Position numbers and translations under genes: made by a program. A DNA stretch of 44,832 nt from UBA10364 sp905182675. Lineage in GTDB: Bacteria > Bacteroidota > Bacteroidia > Flavobacteriales > Schleiferiaceae. Location: assembly GCA_963933975.1 (NCBI GenBank), contig CAWVWE010000015.1:1-44832 (forward strand), read 5' to 3'. Shown here in pieces: positions 27,167-35,842 of the stretch (its first letter is position 1; each line of letters opens with the position of its first letter). The notes beneath the pieces are model-generated. The model did not search any database, was not told the origin of the DNA, and saw only the letters and a program-made list of their open reading frames with translations.

Positions 27167-28738
27167 TTAAGTTCTTTTTAGTAATTCATATGCTGCAGTG
27201 TTATCTGCATCCATAGTACGGGCTTCTATAACAAGCGTACCTGACACTTGTTTAGCCATTGAGTCGGTCAATTGCTGCTGGTCGGTCACACAAATATAAG
27301 CCACTCCAAACCCAGAGCAAAGTGCTTCAAAATTGACTTTTTGCTCGTTTGCAAACAACCGTTGTGTTTTACTCGACAAGGCCCGTTTTCCTGGCAACCA
27401 ATCGAATATCGCACCAACACTATTATTTAAAATAATTATCGTCAGGTTTAAAGGCAAAGAAGGCAGGTTTAGTGCATTAGAGTCATAGATAAAGCTTTGA
27501 TCCCCAATGATACAGAAGTGTCTTTCTTTGTGACGCGCCAGTGATGCACCAATAGCTGTACTTAAACTTCCATCTATGCCCGAGATACCACGATTAGCGT
27601 ATAGGTTGACTGGCCTATTAAAAAATGAAAAATATCGCACAGCTGTGCTGTTAGCAAGGTGTAAATGACTCCAATCTGGAATGTTATGAAGCACGTTCTT
27701 AAATACCAACGCATCTGACCATAATAGATCTACGCGATTATAATCCTTCTTCACGGAGGAAGATTGGATCAACTGTCCTTTAAATTTAAGCTTGAATTCA
27801 ACCGGGACTTGATCCAATGCAATGTGAATAAACTCAGACGCATCTGCGACATTCCAGGACTGATAACAATCAAGATGAACATGTACTTTTAGATCCAATG
27901 CTCTGAGGTGAAATTTCGGAGCTTTATCTATCCACTGTCCACCCATACTAATCATCCCTTGGGGAGCAAAAGACAGCAGTTCAGAGATAGGCCTAGTATT
28001 GGGTAAATCTAATAAGCCCGACGCCGGGTCTACAAAACACGTAAAAGCATCATTACCTAAACTCAGGTCTTTGCGTATTTTTAGGGACTGCTCATGAGAC
28101 AGTTGACCAAAAATTACAGCGATTGAATCACACTGGGACAACACATGTAATGCACGGGTTAAATCTACCTCATCTTTACTACGGTCGACCGTGAAGTTCA
28201 TGGTCGATTTTTTAGACATTAAATCATATAAAGGCTCTTGAAATGCGACGTTAAGGTGTATAGGTGCTCTTGTATCCAGCACTTGTTGAGACAAGAAAGA
28301 GAGAGATTGCTTCAGAGACAACTCGGGTATATCTTCTTGTACAGAAATAGATGCTCCAATGTGAGCACCAAAAAAATCAGTTTGACGGCATGATTGCCCC
28401 TCACCCTTGCCTATTCTTGACTCTGGTCTATCTGCAGAAATGACAATGAGCGGCAACTTGCTATAAAACGCTTCCAAAACTGCTGGATGGTAATTTGCAA
28501 TCGCACTTCCTGATGTACAGCAAACAGCTACTGGTTTACCTAATGCCACTATTTCACCAAGTGCTTGGAAAGCAGCTGAGCGCTCGTCTAAAACAACCCT
28601 CAACTTAAAATCAGTCCTTGCGGATGCCGCTATAATAAATGGTGCATTTCGGGATCCCGGAGAAAATATTATAGAATCTACGCCCATCACTTTTAGGCCA
28701 TCTAATATCCAGTTTGCAACGGGCTTATTTGAGGTCAT
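27167..28738 (-). CDS. menD: 2-Succinyl-5-enolpyruvyl-6-hydroxy-3-cyclohexene-1-carboxylate synthase
   Basis: Thiamine-diphosphate enzyme of 523 residues that adds the succinyl unit from 2-oxoglutarate to isochorismate. The start is the ATG at 28738, which overlaps the menF stop (ATGA). Visible features are FSPGSRNAP at 25-33 and the ThDP-activating glutamate E52 in VLDERSAAF. SADRPE and the metal-diphosphate motif IIGDQSFIYDSNAL follow further on. Sequence upstream of 28738 falls inside menF and is not part of the protein. Confidence 0.94.
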   Translation of the reverse strand: MTSNKPVANWILDGLKVMGVDSIIFSPGSRNAPFIIAASARTDFKLRVVLDERSAAFQALGEIVALGKPVAVCCTSGSAIANYHPAVLEAFYSKLPLIVISADRPESRIGKGEGQSCRQTDFFGAHIGASISVQEDIPELSLKQSLSFLSQQVLDTRAPIHLNVAFQEPLYDLMSKKSTMNFTVDRSKDEVDLTRALHVLSQCDSIAVIFGQLSHEQSLKIRKDLSLGNDAFTCFVDPASGLLDLPNTRPISELLSFAPQGMISMGGQWIDKAPKFHLRALDLKVHVHLDCYQSWNVADASEFIHIALDQVPVEFKLKFKGQLIQSSSVKKDYNRVDLLWSDALVFKNVLHNIPDWSHLHLANSTAVRYFSFFNRPVNLYANRGISGIDGSLSTAIGASLARHKERHFCIIGDQSFIYDSNALNLPSLPLNLTIIILNNSVGAIFDWLPGKRALSSKTQRLFANEQKVNFEALCSGFGVAYICVTDQQQLTDSMAKQVSGTLVIEARTMDADNTAAYELLKRT

Positions 28739-29694
28739 TTCAGAATTATCGAATCCTTTAGAGCCGATATTTTGTGTTCGGTTTCGTTCCATTCACTCAA
28801 AGGTACGCTGTCTTTGGTTATTCCACCACCCGCGAAGAATCGAATGCCATTTGAGTGCCATTTCATGGATCTCAAGAGAACTATGGCATGCAAATGAGTG
28901 CCCATAAGTGCGAGGTATCCAGTATACATCTCTCGATCATATTGCTCCAATTCTTCAATCATTTGTTTAGCCTTTTTAGTAGGAGTACCACATATGGCTG
29001 GTGTAGGGTGCAACGATTCTAAAACTTCAATCTCGTTGAGAGATCCGTTATCTGAGGACACCCATGTCAATAAATGTTCGACAGGACCTGCCTTTTGAGT
29101 GCGCGGTGAACTAATAGTTATCTTTCCGCCATAGGCCTTAAGCTTATTTACAATCTCGTTGGTGACAAAATTCTGCTCTTCCTGTTCTTTACTTCCCCAG
29201 GAGGCCTTTTGCGATGACTTTAACCTTGTTCCAGCCAAAGACATACTTTGATATCCAACATCCTTTTGTTGAAGAAGAACCTCTGGACTAGCACCCATCC
29301 AATCACCTAAAACAGCGTGTTTAAAAGCGAAAACAGTGCAGTCACTAAATCTATCTGAAAGTTCTTTGAAGGTATGCTCTGCACTGGCCTGATTTACTTC
29401 AAAAAAATCATCTCTACTGAGTACTACTTTATTTAAGCTGTGACGCTGTATAGCGTCAATAGCCTTACTTACTTTATCTTGATACGACGCTGCGTTTGTT
29501 TTAAAAGAAGATTGAAATTTATCGAGGCCAAATCCAGTCCAAAAAGTTGATTGTGGAATGTTTTCAGGTTGATTAAACGCGAATACTTGTCCCTTAAAAC
29601 CTCTAAGTAGCACGGTGGATTGCGCCACGTCACACGCAGTTAATCTTGTTACAGAAATCTCTCCTCCAGGCAATCGCACGATAAGATCTAGCAT
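28735..29694 (-). CDS. menF: Isochorismate synthase
   Basis: Chorismate-utilising enzyme of 319 residues that converts chorismate to isochorismate, the first committed step to menaquinone. The C-terminal chorismate-binding fold shows SLAGTRLKS, HPTPAICGTP, MYTGYLALMG and FAGGGITKDS. It is shorter than E. coli MenF (about 430 residues) because the N-terminal part is reduced, as in other Bacteroidota. Position beside menD argues for menaquinone rather than siderophore use. The start overlaps the thioesterase stop by one base. Confidence 0.9.
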   Translation of the reverse strand: MLDLIVRLPGGEISVTRLTACDVAQSTVLLRGFKGQVFAFNQPENIPQSTFWTGFGLDKFQSSFKTNAASYQDKVSKAIDAIQRHSLNKVVLSRDDFFEVNQASAEHTFKELSDRFSDCTVFAFKHAVLGDWMGASPEVLLQQKDVGYQSMSLAGTRLKSSQKASWGSKEQEEQNFVTNEIVNKLKAYGGKITISSPRTQKAGPVEHLLTWVSSDNGSLNEIEVLESLHPTPAICGTPTKKAKQMIEELEQYDREMYTGYLALMGTHLHAIVLLRSMKWHSNGIRFFAGGGITKDSVPLSEWNETEHKISALKDSIILK

Positions 29695-30128
29695 TATTTG
29701 CGCTGCTTAATAAAATTGAGCAATTTCACCATGGATATTAATTCCTTTTGTTCGTTTTCAACTCGGATGTGAAATAAATGCGAACTTTTACCCTGATGTA
29801 TACAAGTTGCAGTAGCCCTTAGTTGACCAGTTCTAGCACTTTTTACATGATTAGCAGATATCTCCGCACCAACCGCCAGTTCTGTATCAGGGTTGATCAA
29901 CATCAAAGAAGCCGCAGAACCTACGCTCTCTGCCAATGCAACAGTTGCCCCACCGTGAAGGATTTGCATAGGCTGGTATACCCTACTATTGACGGGCATT
30001 GTAGCCACCAAGGTTCCGGTAACAGGATCTGCGTCTACGTAGACAATTCCAAGCGTTTCCATGAGGGTATTAGAGCAGGCATTATTGAAGCGAGCTAGTA
30101 TTTCTTCTGTAGTCAAGACTGTTTTCAT
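29694..30128 (-). CDS. menI: Hotdog-fold thioesterase, probable DHNA-CoA hydrolase
   Basis: PaaI-type hotdog thioesterase of 144 residues starting at the ATG at 30128; the in-frame TTG at 30137 is inside the promoter box. The motif LHGGATVALAES at 57-68 holds the catalytic Glu (E67). The gene heads the men cluster, which otherwise lacks a visible enzyme for hydrolysing DHNA-CoA between menB and menA. This supports the DHNA-CoA thioesterase call, which is an inference from context and family. It is divergent from thrS with a 113-base shared upstream region. Confidence 0.85.
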   Translation of the reverse strand: MKTVLTTEEILARFNNACSNTLMETLGIVYVDADPVTGTLVATMPVNSRVYQPMQILHGGATVALAESVGSAASLMLINPDTELAVGAEISANHVKSARTGQLRATATCIHQGKSSHLFHIRVENEQKELISMVKLLNFIKQRK

Positions 30129-30134
30129 TGGGTG

Positions 30135-30142
30135 CAAAAGTA
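30135..30142 (-). promoter_or_regulatory. TAnnTTTG -7 box for the menaquinone operon
   Basis: TACTTTTG on the minus strand is an exact consensus match ending 7 bases before the ATG at 30128. The predicted start near 30130 leaves about 2 bases of leader. No -33 TTG is seen, only a T-rich stretch. Confidence 0.5.
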
Positions 30143-30203
30143 ATATCTAAAGCTAGTGTTATAAAATCAGCACGAAAAAAAGCTAAAATGAGCGTGTAGC
30201 TAT

Positions 30204-30211
30204 TAAATTTG
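30204..30211 (+). promoter_or_regulatory. TAnnTTTG -7 box for thrS-infC-rpmI-rplT
   Basis: TAAATTTG is an exact consensus match 31 bases before the ATG at 30242, predicting a leader of about 26 bases. There is no room for a long T-box or attenuator leader between it and thrS. Confidence 0.5.
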
Positions 30212-30241
30212 CGCTTCTGATATAACCGAAAAATTGGTAAA

Positions 30242-32170
30242 ATGATCACGGTAACGTTTCCCGACGGCAATCAAAAAAGTTTTGACAAAGGCATAACTGC
30301 CATGGATGTTGCAAAAAGCATCTCTAATGGTTTAGCTAGGAATATACTTTCCGGTAGTTATGATGGTCAAACTATTGAATTAAATAACCCTTTAACCTCA
30401 GATGGTCTGTTGAAGTTTTTCACCTGGTCTGATACCCAGGGGAAAGAAGCCTTTTGGCATAGTTCCGCTCACCTTTTGGCTCAAGCCATCGTTCACTTTT
30501 ACCCTAATGCACAACTAACCATAGGTCCTGCCATAGAAAAAGGATTCTATTATGATGTGGATTTTGGAGGCGATATGATTTTTGAAAAAGATTTTGAAGG
30601 CATTGAGAAAAAAATGCTCGAATTCGCCAGGTTAAAATCTGAATTTAAGCTTCGCGCCGTAACAAAAGAGGAAGCCTTAAAAGCATACAAAGACAATCCT
30701 TACAAAACAGAATTAATTTCAAATCTGGAAGATGGGACTATTACTTTTTGCGACCATGCAGATTTTACCGATCTCTGTCGAGGTGGACATATACCACATA
30801 CAGGATATATTAAGGCAGTAAAAATCATGAATGTTGCTGGTGCCTATTGGCGCGGTAATGAAAACAATCCGCAACTGACTCGCATTTATGGGGTATCCTT
30901 CCAAAAACAAGGAGAACTAAAAGACTATTTAGAACTCCTCGAGGAAGCTAAAAAGCGTGACCACAGAAAATTAGGAAAAGAGCTGGAATTATTCACATTT
31001 AGTAAACGTGTTGGACAAGGATTACCGATGTGGCTACCTAAAGGTGCTGCACTACGCGAACGTCTTGAGGATTTCTTAAAAAAAGCACAGAAGAAAGCTG
31101 GATATAGTTCCGTGATCACGCCACATATAGGCAATAAGGAACTCTATGTTTGTTCAGGTCACTACGCAAAATATGGTAAGGACAGCTTCCAACCCATAGG
31201 TACTCCAGAGGATGGAGAAGAGTATTTATTAAAACCTATGAATTGCCCTCACCATTGTGAATTATACAAAGCAATTCCTAAATCTTATAAAGACCTTCCT
31301 GTTCGATTTGCTGAATTTGGTACGGTATACCGTTATGAACAAAGTGGAGAGCTTCACGGACTTACACGAGTTAGAGGCTTTACGCAAGATGATGCACACA
31401 TATTTTGTACTCCGGATCAACTAAAATCTGAGTTTAAAAGTGTCATTGACTTAGTGCTTTATATCTTTAAGACCTTGGATTTCACGGATTATGTGGCACA
31501 AGTCAGCTTGAGAGATCCGAATAAACCTGAGAAATATATTGGCTCCGATGAGAATTGGGAAAAAGCAGAGAATGCGATCATAGAGGCAGCAGCTGAGAAA
31601 GAGCTTAATACCATTGTGGAATATGGCGAAGCCGCTTTCTATGGACCAAAACTTGACTTCATGGTTAAGGATGCCCTCGGAAGAAACTGGCAGTTAGGAA
31701 CTATACAGGTAGATTATAATTTGCCAGAACGTTTTGAATTGGAGTACAAAGGCAGCGATAACGAGACCCATCGACCGGTCATGATTCACCGTGCACCTTT
31801 CGGATCTATGGAAAGATTTGTCGCCGTATTGTTAGAACATTGTGGTGGTAATTTCCCTTTATGGCTAACCCCTGAACAAGTGAAAATTCTTCCTGTTAGT
31901 GATAAATACAACGAGTACGCTCAAGAGATAGCTCAATTCCTAGAAATTTCCGATATTCGCGCCCTCGTAGATGATCGTAACGAAAAGATAGGAAGAAAGA
32001 TACGTGACGCAGAAGTCACTAAAATACCCTTCATGCTTATCGTTGGTGAGAAAGAAGCTACAAGCGGTGAATTAAGTGTTAGACGCCATGGAGAAGGTGA
32101 TCTAGGTACCATGACAAGACAAGAATTTGTACAAAGTATAGAGAAAGAGATTTCTCAATTGATTAATTAA
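30242..32170 (+). CDS. thrS: Threonyl-tRNA synthetase
   Basis: Class II synthetase of 642 residues. An N-terminal TGS domain (about 1-60, ITVTFPDG) is followed by the editing domain with HSSAHLLAQAI and DLCRGGHIPHTG. The catalytic core shows MNCPHHCELY (zinc Cys) and the motif 2 region RFAEFGTVYRYEQSGELHGL, then RAPFGSMERF. The C-terminal anticodon-binding domain starts near 545. All editing and zinc residues look intact. It heads the translation operon and is followed by infC after a 27-base spacer. Confidence 0.98.
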   Translation: MITVTFPDGNQKSFDKGITAMDVAKSISNGLARNILSGSYDGQTIELNNPLTSDGLLKFFTWSDTQGKEAFWHSSAHLLAQAIVHFYPNAQLTIGPAIEKGFYYDVDFGGDMIFEKDFEGIEKKMLEFARLKSEFKLRAVTKEEALKAYKDNPYKTELISNLEDGTITFCDHADFTDLCRGGHIPHTGYIKAVKIMNVAGAYWRGNENNPQLTRIYGVSFQKQGELKDYLELLEEAKKRDHRKLGKELELFTFSKRVGQGLPMWLPKGAALRERLEDFLKKAQKKAGYSSVITPHIGNKELYVCSGHYAKYGKDSFQPIGTPEDGEEYLLKPMNCPHHCELYKAIPKSYKDLPVRFAEFGTVYRYEQSGELHGLTRVRGFTQDDAHIFCTPDQLKSEFKSVIDLVLYIFKTLDFTDYVAQVSLRDPNKPEKYIGSDENWEKAENAIIEAAAEKELNTIVEYGEAAFYGPKLDFMVKDALGRNWQLGTIQVDYNLPERFELEYKGSDNETHRPVMIHRAPFGSMERFVAVLLEHCGGNFPLWLTPEQVKILPVSDKYNEYAQEIAQFLEISDIRALVDDRNEKIGRKIRDAEVTKIPFMLIVGEKEATSGELSVRRHGEGDLGTMTRQEFVQSIEKEISQLIN

Positions 32171-32197
32171 CAGACGTTTAACTAAACACTACGAACC

Positions 32198-32740
32198 CTG
32201 AGAAGAGGTAAAAGAAAGCAGCCAAAAGAGAAATTGGCAGCAAACCACAGAATAAATGATCGCATTCGCGTTGCATCAGTCCGATTAGTCGGAGATAACG
32301 TTGAACCTGCCGTTTATGAAACCCGCGACGCCAAAAAAATGGCAGAAGATCTAGACTTGGATTTGGTTGAAATTTCACCAAACGCTGATCCGCCGGTGTG
32401 TAAAATCATTGATTATAGCAAATTCATGTATGACCAGCGTAAGAAGCAGAAGGAGCTCGCTTCCAAAGCTGTGAAAGTGGTCATCAAGGAAGTGCGTTTT
32501 GGTCCTAATACTTCTGATCATGATTATGATTTCAAAAAGAAGCATGCTATTGAGTTCCTGCAGGCCGGGAATAAAGTAAAAGCGTTTGTATTCTTTAGAG
32601 GTCGTGCAATTGTATTTAAAGAAAAGGGAGAAATCCTGCTACTTCGTCTAGCCCAAGATTTAGAGGCTTTTGGTAAAGTAGAACATATGCCGTCTATGGA
32701 TGGTAAAAAAATGAGCATCACACTTGCTCCAAAAAAATAG
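32198..32740 (+). CDS. infC: Translation initiation factor IF-3, probable CTG start
   Basis: IF-3 binds the 30S subunit and checks the start codon. Clear family sequence runs from NHRINDRIR through VRLVGDN to VCKIIDYSKF, with the C-terminal domain after about residue 95. No ATG or GTG lies near the expected start. The first standard candidate is a TTG at 32234 (168 residues). The same frame stays open back to a stop at 32183-32185 and encodes a basic run, LRRGKRKQPKEK, typical of IF-3 N-termini in this phylum. I therefore place the start at the CTG at 32198, giving 181 codons with the stop. Non-AUG starts on infC are known in other bacteria and allow autoregulation. The exact start codon is inference. 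Confidence 0.85.
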   Translation: MRRGKRKQPKEKLAANHRINDRIRVASVRLVGDNVEPAVYETRDAKKMAEDLDLDLVEISPNADPPVCKIIDYSKFMYDQRKKQKELASKAVKVVIKEVRFGPNTSDHDYDFKKKHAIEFLQAGNKVKAFVFFRGRAIVFKEKGEILLLRLAQDLEAFGKVEHMPSMDGKKMSITLAPKK

Positions 32741-32770
32741 AAGTCACTCCATTAATAATAAAGTTGAATC

Positions 32771-32968
32771 ATGCCAAAGATGAAAACAAAATCCAGTGCT
32801 AAGAAGCGTTTCAAGCTGACTGGCTCTGGTAAGATTAAAAGAAAGCACGCTTTTAAGTCACACATTTTGACTAAAAAAGCAACAGATCAGAAACGTCGTT
32901 TGACAAAATCTGGTTTGGTCAGCGATGCTGATGCTCCAAACATCAAAAAGCAATTGGGACTGAAATAA
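32771..32968 (+). CDS. rpmI: 50S ribosomal protein L35
   Basis: Small, strongly basic protein of 65 residues beginning MPKMKTKSSAKKRFKLTGSG, the L35 signature. The length is normal. It lies 30 bases after infC and 87 bases before rplT, the classical order of the thrS-infC-rpmI-rplT operon. Confidence 0.97.
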   Translation: MPKMKTKSSAKKRFKLTGSGKIKRKHAFKSHILTKKATDQKRRLTKSGLVSDADAPNIKKQLGLK

Positions 32969-32994
32969 ATTCCCCTGAGTTAATTAATAACCCT

Positions 32995-33040
32995 GTGCTC
33001 GGTAACCAAACCATCTTGAGATAGTAGATGTACCGCTCGC
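32995..33040 (+). promoter_or_regulatory. Possible structured leader upstream of rplT
   Basis: The 87-base spacer between rpmI and rplT can fold into a stacked hairpin. GTG pairs with CGC (32995-32997 / 33038-33040), CGGTA with TACCG (33000-33004 / 33031-33035) and CATCT with AGATG (33012-33016 / 33026-33030), leaving a 9-base loop. An L20 autoregulatory site is a reasonable guess given the operon, but this is read by eye. Confidence 0.35.
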
Positions 33041-33055
33041 AAAAAATTAAAAATT

Positions 33056-33400
33056 ATGCCACGTTCAGTAAATGCTGTTGCTTCTAGAGAGCGCAGAAAA
33101 AAATTAATGAAGCACGCCAAAGGATACTTTGGCCGCAGAAAGAATGTTTGGTCAGTCGCAAAGAATGCTGTTGAGAAAGGTCTTCAGTATGCTTACCGCG
33201 ATCGTAAGAACAAAAAACGCACGTTTCGTGCACTATGGATTCAGCGTATCAATGCTGGAGCCCGTCTACACGGTATGTCTTATTCTCAGTTTATAGGTAA
33301 GGCTAAAAATGCGAACATTGAATTGAACCGTAAGGTATTGGCAGATTTGGCCATGAACCACCCGGAAGCGTTCAAAGCGATCGTTGATAAGGTGAAGTAA
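33056..33400 (+). CDS. rplT: 50S ribosomal protein L20
   Basis: Basic protein of 114 residues: MPRSVNAVASRERRKKLMK, then AKGYFGRRKN and WIQRINAGARLHGMSYS, all diagnostic of L20. The N-terminal tail threads into 23S rRNA early in assembly, and L20 often represses its own operon. The gene is followed by a strong bidirectional terminator. Confidence 0.98.
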   Translation: MPRSVNAVASRERRKKLMKHAKGYFGRRKNVWSVAKNAVEKGLQYAYRDRKNKKRTFRALWIQRINAGARLHGMSYSQFIGKAKNANIELNRKVLADLAMNHPEAFKAIVDKVK

Positions 33401-33420
33401 TAATCTTTTGGAGTACTTAG

Positions 33421-33455
33421 AAAACGCCTCGTTCCCTTTGGGATCGGGGCGTTTT
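33421..33455. terminator. Bidirectional terminator between rplT and the ABC ATPase gene
   Basis: Long inverted repeat AAAACGCCTCGTTCCC / GGGATCGGGGCGTTTT, paired at 15 of 16 positions with a TTT loop. A-rich and T-rich flanks let it act from both sides: for rplT on the plus strand and for the convergent ATPase gene, whose stop it abuts, on the minus strand. Confidence 0.85.
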
Positions 33456-34356
33456 ACTTTTGTATCAGCCTGTGACCGTGAAAATTATAAATAATGATAC
33501 TTCCGCTTGGAGTGTCCATCACATCAATGACTTCAGCGTCTAATTGTGGTAAATCATGTGCGAAAAGCCACTTAATTTGGCCTTCTGTAATCCAAGGTCC
33601 CGGTATATCTAATTCCACAGGAACAACATTCACATAATCGAACAACGCTGCTATGTCATGGTTGATTGGATTAGATATAATATCATTTGGTGCGCCTTTC
33701 TGAACCAACTTACCACGTTGTATAACCCATAACGTATCTGCAACAAGTAATGCGTCCGCAGGATCATGTAAAACCAATAGCGCGGAAAATTGATCGCGCT
33801 TTACCATAGCCTTAAGGTCCAATAGAATAGAAGACTTAGTTCTTAGATCAAGCTGGGCGAGACTCTCATCCATTAATAACACGGGTGGATTACCCGCCAT
33901 AGCTTTTGCAATACTTACCCTTTGACGTTGACCTCCGCTTAAGGTTCTTACCTTTTGGTTCGAAAATGCCGTTAAGTGCATGGCTTTTTTCAACGATTCA
34001 ATACGAACGGCTCTCTTGCGGTCATCAAGTCTTAAGATATTGTAGGCTATATTTTCCTCTAATGTCAACATGGACTGAAGATCATCGAGTTGAGGCACCC
34101 AGCCTGCTCGAGTTTCATCTAAAACCAATCTTCGTTTTTTGGTCTCAACCAATTCTCCAGAAATATACACCTCTCCTTTTGACGGCTCTATCTCGCCTCT
34201 TAAGAGACTCATGAGTGTGCTTTTTCCAGCTCCTGAAGGTCCTACCAAAACAACGATTTCTCCTGGTTTAATTTCGGCATTTCCAAAATCAAACAACAAA
34301 TCTTCATAGGCAAAGCCCAAATCTTTAAATTTTACTAGCGGCTGATTCATAGGCAT
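33454..34356 (-). CDS. ABC transporter ATP-binding protein without adjacent permease
   Basis: ATPase of about 300 residues. It has Walker A GPSGAGKST (39-47), Q-loop VPQLDD, signature LSGGQRQR and Walker B VLLMDES. The H-loop histidine is in LVLHDP. The D-loop region reads DESLAQLD, with Ser in the usual Pro position after the catalytic Glu. About 60 residues beyond the ATPase core may form a small regulatory domain. The layout resembles importer ATPases for metals, molybdate or spermidine, but no permease or binding protein is nearby. Start choices are ATG at 34356 or 34350; both lie just beyond the T-tract of the upstream terminator. Confidence 0.82.
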   Translation of the reverse strand: MPMNQPLVKFKDLGFAYEDLLFDFGNAEIKPGEIVVLVGPSGAGKSTLMSLLRGEIEPSKGEVYISGELVETKKRRLVLDETRAGWVPQLDDLQSMLTLEENIAYNILRLDDRKRAVRIESLKKAMHLTAFSNQKVRTLSGGQRQRVSIAKAMAGNPPVLLMDESLAQLDLRTKSSILLDLKAMVKRDQFSALLVLHDPADALLVADTLWVIQRGKLVQKGAPNDIISNPINHDIAALFDYVNVVPVELDIPGPWITEGQIKWLFAHDLPQLDAEVIDVMDTPSGSIIIYNFHGHRLIQK

Positions 34357-34360
34357 TGAC

Positions 34361-34393
34361 AAAAAAAAACCGCCCCAATTTTGGGACGGTTTA
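34361..34393 (-). terminator. Intrinsic terminator after dihydrolipoyl dehydrogenase
   Basis: On the minus strand AAACCGTCCC pairs with GGGGCGGTTT across a short loop (34392-34383 / 34376-34367, one G-U), followed by a run of T. It lies 18 bases past the lpd stop and directly before the ABC ATPase start. Confidence 0.85.
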
Positions 34394-34410
34394 ATATAAT
34401 CTTAAAAAGT

Positions 34411-35799
34411 CTATAAGTGTATTACCTCACCATACGCCGCTGCCGTTGCCTCCATAAAGGCTTCGCTTAGGGTTGGGTGTGGATGCACTGTTTTTAATAT
34501 TTCATATCCTGTGGTTTCTAATTTACGAGCGATTACCGCTTCTGCTATCATCTCCGTAACGTTAGAACCTATCATATGCGTACCCAGTAACTCTCCATAC
34601 TTGGCATCAAAAATCACTTTAATAAATCCATCTTTGTGGCCTGATGCTGAAGCTTTACCAGATGCTGAGAAGGGGAATTTACCAATTTTAAGCTCATATC
34701 CAGCTTCCTTAGCAGCTTTCTCAGTCATTCCTACTGATGCTATCTCAGGAAAAGAATACGTACATCCCGGGATGTTACCGTAGTCCAATGGCTCTACGTT
34801 ATGACCTGCGATCTTCTCTATACATAGTATTCCTTCCGCAGAAGCAACATGAGCAAGAGCTGGTCCTTTAACGATATCACCAATAGCATAATATCCCGGA
34901 ACGTTAGTCTGATAAAAATCATTCACCAAAAGTCGTCCTTTATCCGAAGCTATACCTACGTCTTCAAGACCTATACCTTCAATGTTCGGTGTAATACCCA
35001 CGGCAGAGAGTACAACGTCAGCTTCTAGAATCTCTTCGCCCTTTTTAGTCTTTACATAGACCTTACAACCATCACCCGAAGTATCTACAGAAGTAACCTC
35101 CGCATTGGTCATGATTTTAACTCCGGATTTTTTGAAGGACCGCTCGAGTTGCTTGCTGACTTCTTCATCTTCCAATGGAACTATATTAGGTAGGTATTCT
35201 ACCACAGTAACATCTGTTCCCATGCTATTGTAGAAATAAGCAAACTCAATACCGATAGCTCCTGAACCAACTACAACTAATTTCTTTGGTTGAGTCTCCA
35301 GTGTCATTGCCTTACGGTACCCAATGATCTTCTCTCCGTCTTGTGGAAGGCTAGGTAGCTCCCTTGAGCGCGCGCCAGTGGCTATTATGATACTTGTTGC
35401 ACTATAAACCGTTTCCTTTCCATCTTCACCAGTAACAGACACTTTTTTACCAGGCTGTAACTTTCCGAAACCATTTATAACCGTGATTTTGTTTTTCTTC
35501 ATCAAGAACTGAACACCGCCGCTCATGCCATTGGCAACTTGACGGGATCTATTGACTACTGCATTAAAATCTTTGTCGTATTCACTGATTTTTATGCCAA
35601 AATCTTCAGCGTGCTTTACGTATTCGAATACTTGAGCACTTTTTAGTAACGCTTTAGTTGGAATACAACCCCAATTTAAGCAAACGCCACCAAGGCTTTC
35701 TTTCTCTATGATGGCTGTTTTTAAGCCTAGTTGGGATGCTCTTATTGCGGTTACATAACCACCTGGTCCGGAACCAACTACAATTACGTCAAAATCCAT
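34411..35799 (-). CDS. lpdA: Dihydrolipoyl dehydrogenase (E3)
   Basis: FAD disulfide oxidoreductase of 462 residues that reoxidises lipoamide in the 2-oxoacid dehydrogenase and glycine cleavage complexes. The N-terminal FAD fold is VVGSGPGGY and the redox disulfide is C40/C45 in GGVCLNWGC. The NAD-binding loop is VVGSGAIGIEF and the second FAD motif is YAIGD. The C-terminal catalytic His-Glu region is HPHPTLSE. Full length and intact. E1/E2 genes are not in the window. It is preceded by ridA on the same strand (43-base gap). Confidence 0.96.
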   Translation of the reverse strand: MDFDVIVVGSGPGGYVTAIRASQLGLKTAIIEKESLGGVCLNWGCIPTKALLKSAQVFEYVKHAEDFGIKISEYDKDFNAVVNRSRQVANGMSGGVQFLMKKNKITVINGFGKLQPGKKVSVTGEDGKETVYSATSIIIATGARSRELPSLPQDGEKIIGYRKAMTLETQPKKLVVVGSGAIGIEFAYFYNSMGTDVTVVEYLPNIVPLEDEEVSKQLERSFKKSGVKIMTNAEVTSVDTSGDGCKVYVKTKKGEEILEADVVLSAVGITPNIEGIGLEDVGIASDKGRLLVNDFYQTNVPGYYAIGDIVKGPALAHVASAEGILCIEKIAGHNVEPLDYGNIPGCTYSFPEIASVGMTEKAAKEAGYELKIGKFPFSASGKASASGHKDGFIKVIFDAKYGELLGTHMIGSNVTEMIAEAVIARKLETTGYEILKTVHPHPTLSEAFMEATAAAYGEVIHL

Positions 35800-35842
35800 T
35801 TCTGAAGTGTTTAAAAATGAGTGTGCAATTTAATACCTAAAC

